From assembly GCA_947174885.1 (NCBI GenBank), contig CAMWKO010000001.1, positions 274,203 through 338,202 of the forward strand: a DNA stretch of 64,000 nucleotides. The letters are read 5' to 3'. The number at the start of each line of letters is the position of its first letter. The first letter of the stretch is position 1. The notes under the pieces were generated by a model. It was not told where the DNA came from. It was given only the letters and a program-made list of their open reading frames with translations, and ran no database searches. Source of the stretch: an uncultured Clostridia bacterium. GTDB taxonomy: Bacteria; Bacillota; Clostridia; Lachnospirales; Lachnospiraceae. The translations under genes and the position numbers were made by a program. This document shows, in pieces, positions 1 to 7,299 of this stretch.

Positions 1-378
1 GAGATAGGAGCAAGAGCAGGTGCAACATGTCTTCCGGAAATGATATCCATATATTATGGAGTAGATTTCTATAAAGTAATTTTACAGGTTGCTTTAGGAG
101 AAGCTATTGAAGAATTTAATACAGATAATTTAGTACCAAATGTCTGCAAGCTTCTTATGGCTGATAAAACAGGAGAAATTACAGGGATAACCTTACCTGA
201 GATATATGGCGAAAATGTTTATGACATTTCCTGCGACTACAAGGTTGGGGATAAAGTAAATAAATTCCGAATCGGACCGGACCGTATTGGTCAGATTATT
301 GTTAAAGGAGATACAATAGAAGCTGCAGTTAGTGAGATGGATGAATTGATAAAAGAGATTCACATTGATATTAAATAG
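1..378 (+). CDS. ATP-grasp domain protein, C-terminal part (5' end outside window)
   Basis: The reading frame is open from base 1, so only the last 125 residues are present. The visible start contains EIGARAGATCLPEMISIYYG, which matches the end of the ATP-grasp fold, where the R/N residues of the metal/ATP site sit in a GxRxGG-like stretch. ATP-grasp enzymes ligate a carboxylate to an amine or thiol via an acyl phosphate; the substrate cannot be told from this fragment. It is followed after 6 bases by an acyltransferase and then a CapA-like gene, so a role in modifying a surface polymer is inferred. An internal ATG at 40 is not a credible start because homology runs upstream of it. Confidence 0.75.
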   Translation, partial: EIGARAGATCLPEMISIYYGVDFYKVILQVALGEAIEEFNTDNLVPNVCKLLMADKTGEITGITLPEIYGENVYDISCDYKVGDKVNKFRIGPDRIGQIIVKGDTIEAAVSEMDELIKEIHIDIK

Positions 379-384
379 AGTTAT

Positions 385-1035
385 ATGGAAGAAAATAAAA
401 TATTAAATAACAGTATAATAGATGATACGGTAAAGATATATAAGGATGCAGTTGTTAAGAATTCTACTATAGAAAGCAACGGCTCAATAGGAGATTATTC
501 TAAGGTAGAGAACTCAAAGCTTGAAGATATGATAAGGATTGACAGAAATAACTACATCTATAATTCTGTAATAGGAAGACATTCTTATACCGGCAGTAAT
601 ACAAAAATAATATCAGCATCTATAGGAAGATTTGTATGTATTTCATGGAATGTATCCATTGGAGGAGGAAATCACGACTATACAAGGTTGACGAATCATT
701 CTTTTTTATATGACAATTTCAGTAATATCAGACCGGATGGAACAGAGCCTTCTTATAACAGGCTTTCACAGCCATGTACTATCGGAAATGATGTATGGAT
801 AGGCACAGGGGCTATTATTAATCGTGGAGTAACTGTTGGAGACGGTGCAGTAGTGGCAGCAGGTGCAGTAGTTACAAAGGATGTTCCGCCATATTCCATA
901 GTAGCGGGATGTCCGGCAAAGGTTATAAAGTATCGCTTTGATAAGGAGAAAATTGATGAGGTGTTAGGGTTAAGATGGTGGAATTGGAGCGATGAAAAAA
1001 TTCGGGAAAATTATGATATGTTTTTAGAAAATTAA
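385..1035 (+). CDS. Left-handed beta-helix (hexapeptide) O-acyltransferase, xenobiotic/capsule acetyltransferase type
   Basis: 216 residues. Hexapeptide repeats are visible through residues 25-90 and again around 130-180 ([20 protein letters not shown], then a [20 protein letters not shown] stretch), the hallmark of the trimeric left-handed beta-helix acetyltransferases. An Asn-His-Asp near residue 97 fits the catalytic His loop of the XAT/CatB-like branch. The C-terminus ends with the typical short helical tail ([10 protein letters not shown]). Enzymes of this kind move an acetyl group from acetyl-CoA to a sugar hydroxyl. It lies 6 bases after the ATP-grasp gene and 15 before the CapA-like gene, so it is probably cotranscribed and decorates a surface glycan; antibiotic acetylation is less likely from this context. 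Confidence 0.85.
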   Translation: MEENKILNNSIIDDTVKIYKDAVVKNSTIESNGSIGDYSKVENSKLEDMIRIDRNNYIYNSVIGRHSYTGSNTKIISASIGRFVCISWNVSIGGGNHDYTRLTNHSFLYDNFSNIRPDGTEPSYNRLSQPCTIGNDVWIGTGAIINRGVTVGDGAVVAAGAVVTKDVPPYSIVAGCPAKVIKYRFDKEKIDEVLGLRWWNWSDEKIRENYDMFLEN

Positions 1036-1050
1036 AGTTAGGAGCATTCT

Positions 1051-2112
1051 ATGGGAAGAATACAGTTTGTAGGAGATCTTATATTTGGTGACCAGCCGGT
1101 AATATTTGGATGTGGCTTTGACGGAAAATGGAATAAGAATAATTATAGTGAAATATTTGCCGGAGTAAAAAATGAATTCAATTCATCAGACATTAATGTT
1201 GCTAATTTAGAAACAGTTATAATGAAACGTCCCCAAAAGCCAAATGTAAATAATTACGCAATGTGTTGTGACGAAAGAATTATTCCGGTATTAAAAGCAA
1301 ATAAAATTGGGATTGTTTCCATAGCCAATAATCATAGCCTGGATTATGGAGTAGAAGAATATAATAATATGATTAATATGCTTGAAAAGGCAGGAATAAC
1401 GGTTATAGGCAAAAAGGATAAGCCATGGACTGTTGTAGAGACGGAAGGAAAAAAAATAGCCATAATCGCAGCTACATACCTTCCGGTTTATAAGGTAAAG
1501 GAGGTCCCTTACTTATTTAAACCTAAAAAAGAGGATTGGAAGAGGATTTTAAAGGAAATAGGAGATGTAGATAAAACGATTGCATATATTCATTGGGGAA
1601 GTGAATTTGTAACAGCTCCTACAGATAAACAAAAAGAGATAAGGACGGAAATTTTAAATGCCGGTGTCGACGATATAATAGGTCATCATCCGCATATCCT
1701 GCAAAAAAACGAGAAAATTGAGAATCACAATATTATATACAGTTTGGGAAATTTTATGAGTGATTACTGGCAGAAGCGTTTAAGAAAAACGCAGATACTT
1801 GTATTGGATACAAATAGTTTTGACTATAGTATAATACCTTGTGAGATTAGTAAAAAATGTATACCGCATACGATAGGAAAAAGACAGAAAATAGAATATA
1901 CAAAAGAAAAGGACTGGAAGCAAAACTCGCTTTTCTTCAGTCGTATGAGAATGAGATTTGAATATTTGTTTCACATTTTTAAGTGTTTTCCAAAAATGAA
2001 GGGCAAGAGAGAATTTATGTCATGGCTTTGGAAACGTGTAAAATATGTTCTTACAAATATGAGAAATGAAGTTAAAGATCCGGAAATTATTTATAAAAAA
2101 TATGAGAGATAA
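1051..2112 (+). CDS. CapA-family (poly-gamma-glutamate biosynthesis-type) metallophosphatase
   Basis: 353 residues, preceded by TTAGGAG. Motifs of the calcineurin-like CapA/PgsA fold are present: an N-terminal GDLIFGD, NLE near residue 50, ANNHSLDYG near 93, HWGSEF near 178 and GHHPHILQ near 208, giving the metal-binding Asp, Asn and His set. There is no signal peptide or membrane anchor, unlike Bacillus CapA, so a cytoplasmic enzyme is likely. The basic C-terminal 100 residues are outside the core fold. CapA proteins are linked to polyglutamate or polysaccharide capsule production; the substrate is unknown. Translation with the flanking genes looks coupled, since the next gene starts 3 bases later. 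Confidence 0.85.
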   Translation: MGRIQFVGDLIFGDQPVIFGCGFDGKWNKNNYSEIFAGVKNEFNSSDINVANLETVIMKRPQKPNVNNYAMCCDERIIPVLKANKIGIVSIANNHSLDYGVEEYNNMINMLEKAGITVIGKKDKPWTVVETEGKKIAIIAATYLPVYKVKEVPYLFKPKKEDWKRILKEIGDVDKTIAYIHWGSEFVTAPTDKQKEIRTEILNAGVDDIIGHHPHILQKNEKIENHNIIYSLGNFMSDYWQKRLRKTQILVLDTNSFDYSIIPCEISKKCIPHTIGKRQKIEYTKEKDWKQNSLFFSRMRMRFEYLFHIFKCFPKMKGKREFMSWLWKRVKYVLTNMRNEVKDPEIIYKKYER

Positions 2113-2115
2113 GAT

Positions 2116-2466
2116 ATGGAAACAAAGAAACAGGTTATTAAAAGATATATAATACTACATTTATGTATTTTGTTTTTTACAATGTCGACTATTATGTCAA
2201 AGGTAGCAGCAAAATTTGACTTTTTATCAATAAAGTATATTATATGCTTTGTTATTATGTTTGCTATATTAGGAATTTATGCAATAGTATGGCAGCAGGC
2301 TATAAAAGGCTTTAGTCCTTCAGTTGCATATTCAAACAAATCAGTTACAACGATATGGGTACTGTTATTTTCAAATATATTGTTTCAGGAAGGAATTGAG
2401 CTTCAAAATATTATAGGTGCAGCCCTGATTATTTTGGGTGTCATACTGGTGGCTAAAAATGAATAA
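2116..2466 (+). CDS. Small EamA/SMR-type membrane transporter subunit (four helices), partner 1
   Basis: 116 residues with four predicted membrane helices (about 9-29, 37-59, 70-86 and 95-113). A conserved small-residue/Pro stretch (SPSVAYSNKSVTTIWVLLF) and the ending IIGAALIILGVILV match EamA/DMT and SMR half-size transporters. The next gene encodes a similar four-helix protein and overlaps this one by 8 bases. Paired genes of this size resemble the ArnE/ArnF undecaprenyl-linked sugar flippase subunits and heterodimeric SMR exporters. The position at the end of a glycan-modification cluster favours a lipid-linked sugar flippase; drug export is the alternative. Confidence 0.7.
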   Translation: METKKQVIKRYIILHLCILFFTMSTIMSKVAAKFDFLSIKYIICFVIMFAILGIYAIVWQQAIKGFSPSVAYSNKSVTTIWVLLFSNILFQEGIELQNIIGAALIILGVILVAKNE

Positions 2467-2794
2467 ATATGGATTTCTTATTTTTTTAACTGCATTTGCT
2501 TCTTCAATTTCCCAGATATTGCTTAACCTTAGTAACAGAAAGAAATATAATTCTAAGATAAGGGAATATTTGAATATATATGTTATTTCCTCATATGGAA
2601 TATTAGCACTGGTTCTTATTGCAAATACATATATAATGAGATTTGTGGATTTGAAAATTGCACATGCACTTGCGGCATCTACATATTTATTTACAATGGT
2701 ACTCAGTAGAATTATTATGAAGGAGCCGATAACAAAAAATAAGGTTATAGGAAATATTCTTATTATAACGGGTATAATTATATTTGTTTTATAA
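2459..2794 (+). CDS. Small EamA/SMR-type membrane transporter subunit, partner 2
   Basis: 111 residues from the ATG at 2459, which overlaps the upstream stop by 8 bases; a GTG at 2438 is in frame but would add seven residues inside the previous gene without a better ribosome site. Four membrane helices are evident, with an N-terminal FLIFLTAFASSISQILLNLS and a C-terminal EPITKNKVIGNILIITGIII, the pattern of the second half of EamA/DMT proteins. The overlap implies translational coupling, so equal amounts and heterodimer formation with the preceding protein are likely. Probable job: moving a lipid-linked sugar or small amphiphile across the membrane (inferred from context). Confidence 0.7.
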   Translation: MNKYGFLIFLTAFASSISQILLNLSNRKKYNSKIREYLNIYVISSYGILALVLIANTYIMRFVDLKIAHALAASTYLFTMVLSRIIMKEPITKNKVIGNILIITGIIIFVL

Positions 2795-2847
2795 TAAAAT
2801 ATATTAATGTTGGTATAGTATATAAGAATCAAAATATTAACAGTTTA

Positions 2848-2894
2848 AAACAACCCCCAAAGCCGGGCATAAAAGCCGGTGTAGGGGGTTGTTT
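2848..2894. terminator. Bidirectional intrinsic terminator
   Basis: An 11-bp outer stem (AAACAACCCCC with GGGGGTTGTTT) encloses an inner CCGGC/GCCGG stem. It sits between the end of the forward transporter pair and the end of the reverse-strand gene at 2921, with A-rich and T-rich edges serving both directions. Confidence 0.85.
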
Positions 2895-2920
2895 AGTATT
2901 GGGGGCAAGATGAATGTATG

Positions 2921-5743
2921 CTAATTTTTGATTTCAATTATTTTACTGTCTGTTACAGAGTAATAGCTGTCATATTCATTTATGGTATCATCAAAAATAA
3001 ATTTATATACATTTGTTGAATCCTCAAGTCTATCAGTAATAATAAACCCTTTAACATTATATTTAGCTTCCATATACTTATAAAAATGGATAATCAGGCT
3101 TTTATTAGAGGAATTTAATAGCATGTAGACATTATCATTTTTTAATATTTCACATGAATATGAGCCTATACCATTTATTTCCAAACGTTTTTTATAGGCA
3201 TCCGTATAAACGGTACTGCCGCCCCAGGCAATCATATTTAGCGGCATATTATGCTTCATTAACAAATCAGTATCCAAATCACTTATGAGTGATGTCGGGT
3301 ATATATATATATTATCAGAATTGTCTGCTACATATTCTTTAACTTCGTGTAATTTATTAATACCATATTCCCTTGAAATATTAGGAGATGGATTAAATAC
3401 GGATTGTAACACCGGAATTGCACATATAAGTATAACAGCAGCAAAAACACAGCTAATTGTTTTCTTCTCTTTTTCCTTTAATTGATTATCAATTAGTGAT
3501 AAGGAAATGTTTATCAGAATAGAAGGTAATAATACAATAAAAACAGCACGGAATAATACGCGTCCCATTATTAACTGATATAATATTAATATTATAGTGC
3601 CTATGTTATTAAGGCAGAAGAAAATAAAAGCTCTAAGATTTTTGCATATACATATTATCAATAAAGATATAAGGGTTGTGGATAACCAGATAGAAATAAC
3701 GGCACGACAATTAGTACCTTTAAGTATGGCACGGAGTCCACTGGATAACCTGTTGTATATAGTATTTATATTAATAGATATGCTATTACTTTCTGACAGA
3801 TATGTTAAATTATCCGTATTAATTTTATCATCCATAAAAAACCATTGACCAGCAGTGAGATAATATAAATCGCTATCCCAGCCAACAGAATTATAAGATT
3901 TAGGATTGTCATTATATGAATAGTGAGGATAATCCATAAACTTCACTTTTGCATTATTAAATTCAATATATTCACTTCCGTTAATCTGTTCAGTGAATAT
4001 TTTATTTATGGTGATAAGTGAAAATGTTACCAAAATAAAAGAGATACATATTATAACATATTTGAATATCAGCTTTTTTGTTATTTTTGATTGGTCAGTT
4101 AATTTATACAAAATACCAAGTAAAATATAACATAATATAACATAGGCTGTTTGGGCACGATGTATCAAAACTAATATATAACCTGAAGTAACGGCTATTG
4201 CTGTTAATATTTCAGCTTTTCTGTTTTTTACTTTAGAGGAAGTAAAAAGAAGAAGACTTAAAGCTGCACCTAAGATTCCCGGTACTATTGTAAAGGAGAT
4301 ATTGGAAATAGGTAAAGTTAAAAGGGAAATATCCAATACCATACTTAAACTGACAGCAGCCTTTAGTGATATTTTTGCTTTTGAACAAAGCTTATATATA
4401 CAAAAATGTGTAATAAGCAGTCCTAAAGCGATAATGAAAAAGCTGTATAAAACCCACCATTGTACAACAGGAAATAATCTGTACAATGAGGATATAAATG
4501 CTCCTAAAATAATATTAATAAACTGGTGAGTTATATAAGGAGTGCCTGTAATGTTGCCGGATAACATATTTGCAATGGAGGCATCATCATTTGTATGATA
4601 TCCAAGTTTTGAAGAAGTTAAAGCAATAGCAAAACAAATAACGGCAGTTAATATTGATAGTATAACAATTCCTTTGTTTGATGAATATAGCTTTTTTATG
4701 ACATCTAAATTAAAAATCTTACTGAAATTAGTATATATATATGAAATCGTAAAGGTGCATATCGTTAATATTGCTAAAATCAACCATATATTTTTGAAAG
4801 AGTAAGTAAACTCTTTAAACCAGTATACGGTAAAAAATGAATGTATCAGCCACATTTGTAAGGAATATTTTCCAAAGGAAGACAGAATTGTTCTGACTAT
4901 AGGTATATACCTTATAAAAAGGTTTGCAATTAGCACTATGACAAGTGTCATAACAGCATCAACCAAATATTTTGACGAAGTATGACTACGGATAATAATG
5001 ATAATCGGCACACTTAATATTAATAGAATAACAGTTAAGGATTTAAGGGCTTTATTGGTGTTGAGATAGTTTTCGACTTTCTCAATAATATTATATTCTG
5101 CAAAAACAATACCTAAAACGGTAACAAGTAAATATCTTGGTAAACCATCTGTTGTAGTGTTAAATCCTAAAGAATAAATAATAAAAACGGATAATAAAAG
5201 TATGGATGCACCACCGAATTTACATACTGCTTTGTATAAAACCGGGATAAGTGCAATTAATAGCAGGGCAAGTCCTATATACCACCAAGAAGAAGCATAT
5301 AGCGGAATATTAAATAATCCGGCTACGCCTAATGCATTTGTCACAAAGCCGATAATTTTTTTTAACAGGGAAGCTCCCCATACAGAGGATGCACTATGTT
5401 CAAAATTGAAAAGATAAGAAATAAAAATTATTATTAAAAGCAGACACGAAATATTTTTTATTAATTTAACGGTACTTTTTAAGCATATATCTGAATATAT
5501 GCTTTTTGTGTTATTAGTATCAGAATAAGCTTTAAGCTTTGTTGATATTCCGTATGCAGTAATAAAAACAAACAGGCTGACACAGACTTTAGCTGCAACA
5601 GCAATTTTATAATTAATATCACTGTTTATTATCAGACCTGATAATTCATAAGAGGTATAATTTTCAACATTATAATATAAATGATGAAAAAACATCAGTA
5701 ATATGCCAATCCCTTTAATTAATTGTGAATCTTTAAGTTTCAT
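2921..5743 (-). CDS. Large membrane protein: acyltransferase-3 domain fused to a GT-C-like polytopic domain
   Basis: 940 residues from the ATG at 5743, chosen because TGAGGT lies 8 bases upstream; an ATG five codons earlier overlaps that site. Residues 1 to about 340 are an acyltransferase-3 (OafA/YrhL-like) module: KDSQLIKGIGILLMFFHHLYY carries the conserved His-His pair in helix 1 and ten helices follow. From about 355 to 730 there is a second set of helices with an early acidic loop (HTNDDASI), reminiscent of GT-C glycosyltransferases, whose first extracytoplasmic loop holds catalytic Asp. The last 200 residues look extracytoplasmic. The protein may transfer acyl and sugar groups to a surface polymer. 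It is a lone gene facing the opposite way from its neighbours. The first domain is confident, the second is a structural guess. Confidence 0.65.
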   Translation of the reverse strand: MKLKDSQLIKGIGILLMFFHHLYYNVENYTSYELSGLIINSDINYKIAVAAKVCVSLFVFITAYGISTKLKAYSDTNNTKSIYSDICLKSTVKLIKNISCLLLIIIFISYLFNFEHSASSVWGASLLKKIIGFVTNALGVAGLFNIPLYASSWWYIGLALLLIALIPVLYKAVCKFGGASILLLSVFIIYSLGFNTTTDGLPRYLLVTVLGIVFAEYNIIEKVENYLNTNKALKSLTVILLILSVPIIIIIRSHTSSKYLVDAVMTLVIVLIANLFIRYIPIVRTILSSFGKYSLQMWLIHSFFTVYWFKEFTYSFKNIWLILAILTICTFTISYIYTNFSKIFNLDVIKKLYSSNKGIVILSILTAVICFAIALTSSKLGYHTNDDASIANMLSGNITGTPYITHQFINIILGAFISSLYRLFPVVQWWVLYSFFIIALGLLITHFCIYKLCSKAKISLKAAVSLSMVLDISLLTLPISNISFTIVPGILGAALSLLLFTSSKVKNRKAEILTAIAVTSGYILVLIHRAQTAYVILCYILLGILYKLTDQSKITKKLIFKYVIICISFILVTFSLITINKIFTEQINGSEYIEFNNAKVKFMDYPHYSYNDNPKSYNSVGWDSDLYYLTAGQWFFMDDKINTDNLTYLSESNSISININTIYNRLSSGLRAILKGTNCRAVISIWLSTTLISLLIICICKNLRAFIFFCLNNIGTIILILYQLIMGRVLFRAVFIVLLPSILINISLSLIDNQLKEKEKKTISCVFAAVILICAIPVLQSVFNPSPNISREYGINKLHEVKEYVADNSDNIYIYPTSLISDLDTDLLMKHNMPLNMIAWGGSTVYTDAYKKRLEINGIGSYSCEILKNDNVYMLLNSSNKSLIIHFYKYMEAKYNVKGFIITDRLEDSTNVYKFIFDDTINEYDSYYSVTDSKIIEIKN

Positions 5744-5936
5744 AAATGTGTACCTCATTTTTAAATAGTTAAGTAAAAATATTATATGTTAAAATATAGC
5801 TTATAATCAATTTAGGGTCAATGCTTTTATTATTTGAGTTTCTATAGCTTTTATAAAGCTTTGCCACTTTTCCTGTTATAAATACTTCCATGCTATAAGA
5901 AACTGAAATGTTAAAGAAAAATGTAATTGTTAGGGG

Positions 5937-5983
5937 ATACAGCCTCATGGATAAAATCTGTGATTTTATCCATGAGGCTGTAT
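5937..5983. repeat. Perfect 22-bp hairpin without U-tract
   Basis: The arms ATACAGCCTCATGGATAAAA (first 20 bases) and their exact complement are separated by a 3-base TGT. No run of T follows on either strand, so it is not a standard terminator. It lies between the reverse acyltransferase gene and the rfbB promoter. Confidence 0.7.
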
Positions 5984-6107
5984 TGATAGGAGAATTATGG
6001 TATAATTGAGTGGAACATGTTAATAATAGAGAGATAGAAATTAACAGAAGGACAGGTCTATATGAAACTCAAAATGAAAATGTTGAAGCTTAAATTTCAA
6101 CTAAAAA

Positions 6108-6136
6108 TTGACAAAAAAATTAATATGTTATATGTT
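6108..6136 (+). promoter_or_regulatory. Sigma-A promoter for rfbB
   Basis: TTGACA at 6108, a 17-base spacer and TATGTT at 6131 form a near-consensus sigma-70 type promoter. Transcription would begin near 6143, just upstream of the rfbB ribosome binding site. Confidence 0.75.
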
Positions 6137-6169
6137 ATTAATATTGCGTAGATGTGCAATTTATTATTA

Positions 6170-6191
6170 GAAGGAGGGTACCGGTCGGTAC
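6170..6191 (+). promoter_or_regulatory. rfbB ribosome binding site followed by a small hairpin
   Basis: AGAAGGAGG at 6169-6177 is directly followed by GTACCGGTCGGTAC, a 5-bp stem with a GGTC loop. The first convincing start codon (ATG 6202) is 24 bases from the site, too far in a linear mRNA; folding of this hairpin would leave about 10 bases. The alternative TTG at 6196 has the same spacing problem. Confidence 0.5.
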
Positions 6192-6201
6192 ATTATTGTT
6201 T

Positions 6202-7287
6202 ATGAGAACTTATTTAGTAACAGGTGGAGCAGGATTTATCGGTTCAAACTATATTCATTATATGTTTAAGAAATATGATAATGAAATCAGAATTATCAAT
6301 GTTGACAAGCTTACTTACGCTGGAAATCTTGAAAATTTAAAAGAAGTTGAAAACAGAGATAATTATACATTTGTTAAAGCAGATATATGTGATAAAGATG
6401 CTATCATGAAAATTTTTGAGGAAAATGATATTGACAGGGTAGTTCATTTTGCAGCTGAAAGTCATGTAGACAGAAGTATCAAAAATCCGGAAGTATTTGT
6501 ACAGACGAATGTACTTGGAACAGCAGTTATGCTTAACTGTGCAAAGACAGCATGGGAATTACCGGATGGTACCTTCAAGGAGGGTAAAAAGTTTCTTCAT
6601 GTGTCTACAGATGAAGTATATGGTTCATTGCCGGATGATGATAACGCATTTTTCTATGAAACGTCACCATATGAACCACATAGTCCGTATTCAGCTTCAA
6701 AAGCATCTTCTGATATGCTTGTAAAGTCTTATATGGATACTTATAAGTTTCCTGCTAATATTACAAATTGCAGTAACAATTACGGACCATTCCAGTTCCC
6801 TGAAAAGCTTATTCCTCTGATTATTAATAATGCGTTGCAGGGGAAGAAACTTCCGGTATATGGTGACGGAAAAAATGTTCGTGACTGGTTATATGTAGAG
6901 GATCATGCTAAGGCTATTGATATGGTTCAGGAAAACGGAAGACTTTTTGAAACCTACAACATAGGCGGACATAATGAAAAACAGAATATTGAAATTATCA
7001 ATATTATCATTGAAACCTTACAGGAAATGCTACCGGATTCAGATCCTAGAAAATCACTTGTAAGCACAGATTTAATCACATATGTAGAAGACAGAAAGGG
7101 ACATGATAGAAGATATGCTATCGCTCCTGATAAGATAAAGGAAGAAATCGGCTGGTATCCGGAGACAATGTTTAAGGATGGTATAAAGCTGACAATTAAA
7201 TGGTTTTTTGAACATGAAGATTGGATGAAAAACGTAACAAGCGGTGATTACCAGAAATACTATGAAGATATGTATAATGGAAAATAG
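6202..7287 (+). CDS. rfbB: dTDP-glucose 4,6-dehydratase
   Basis: 361 residues from the ATG at 6202. The NAD-binding Rossmann motif TGGAGFIGSN is at residues 7-16, STDEVYG with the catalytic Thr/Asp/Glu triad lies mid-protein, and YSASK gives the Tyr and Lys of the extended SDR active site; NNYGPFQFPEKLIP is family-typical. It converts dTDP-glucose to dTDP-4-keto-6-deoxyglucose, the second step toward dTDP-L-rhamnose, in the cytoplasm. A GTG at 6154 is in frame but precedes the ribosome site, so it is rejected as start. It is separated from rfbA by a glucosyltransferase gene. Regulation is likely from the promoter at 6108. Confidence 0.93.
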   Translation: MRTYLVTGGAGFIGSNYIHYMFKKYDNEIRIINVDKLTYAGNLENLKEVENRDNYTFVKADICDKDAIMKIFEENDIDRVVHFAAESHVDRSIKNPEVFVQTNVLGTAVMLNCAKTAWELPDGTFKEGKKFLHVSTDEVYGSLPDDDNAFFYETSPYEPHSPYSASKASSDMLVKSYMDTYKFPANITNCSNNYGPFQFPEKLIPLIINNALQGKKLPVYGDGKNVRDWLYVEDHAKAIDMVQENGRLFETYNIGGHNEKQNIEIINIIIETLQEMLPDSDPRKSLVSTDLITYVEDRKGHDRRYAIAPDKIKEEIGWYPETMFKDGIKLTIKWFFEHEDWMKNVTSGDYQKYYEDMYNGK

Positions 7288-7299
7288 GAAACTTAAATT

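Larger units (their letters stand above)
5744..6201. other. Intergenic region between divergent genes: hairpin, promoters, possible mini-ORF
   Basis: This 458-bp stretch holds a 22-bp perfect hairpin (5937-5983), an extended -10 box (TATGGTATAAT, 5996-6006) and a strong promoter at 6108-6136. A 29-codon open frame (6062-6151, basic product) has a weak AGAAGGA upstream. It would lie only on transcripts from the first promoter and spans the second, so I do not count it as a gene. Confidence 0.5.

Noticed and set aside
6062..6151. 29-codon open frame with a basic product upstream of rfbB
   Set aside because: It spans the strong promoter at 6108-6136, so it is absent from the main transcript, and its ribosome site is weak. 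It may be chance in AT-rich DNA.
6154..6201. GTG start for rfbB at 6154
   Set aside because: The GTG lies before the AGGAGG site and only 11 bases after the predicted transcript start; the family N-terminus begins at the ATG at 6202.
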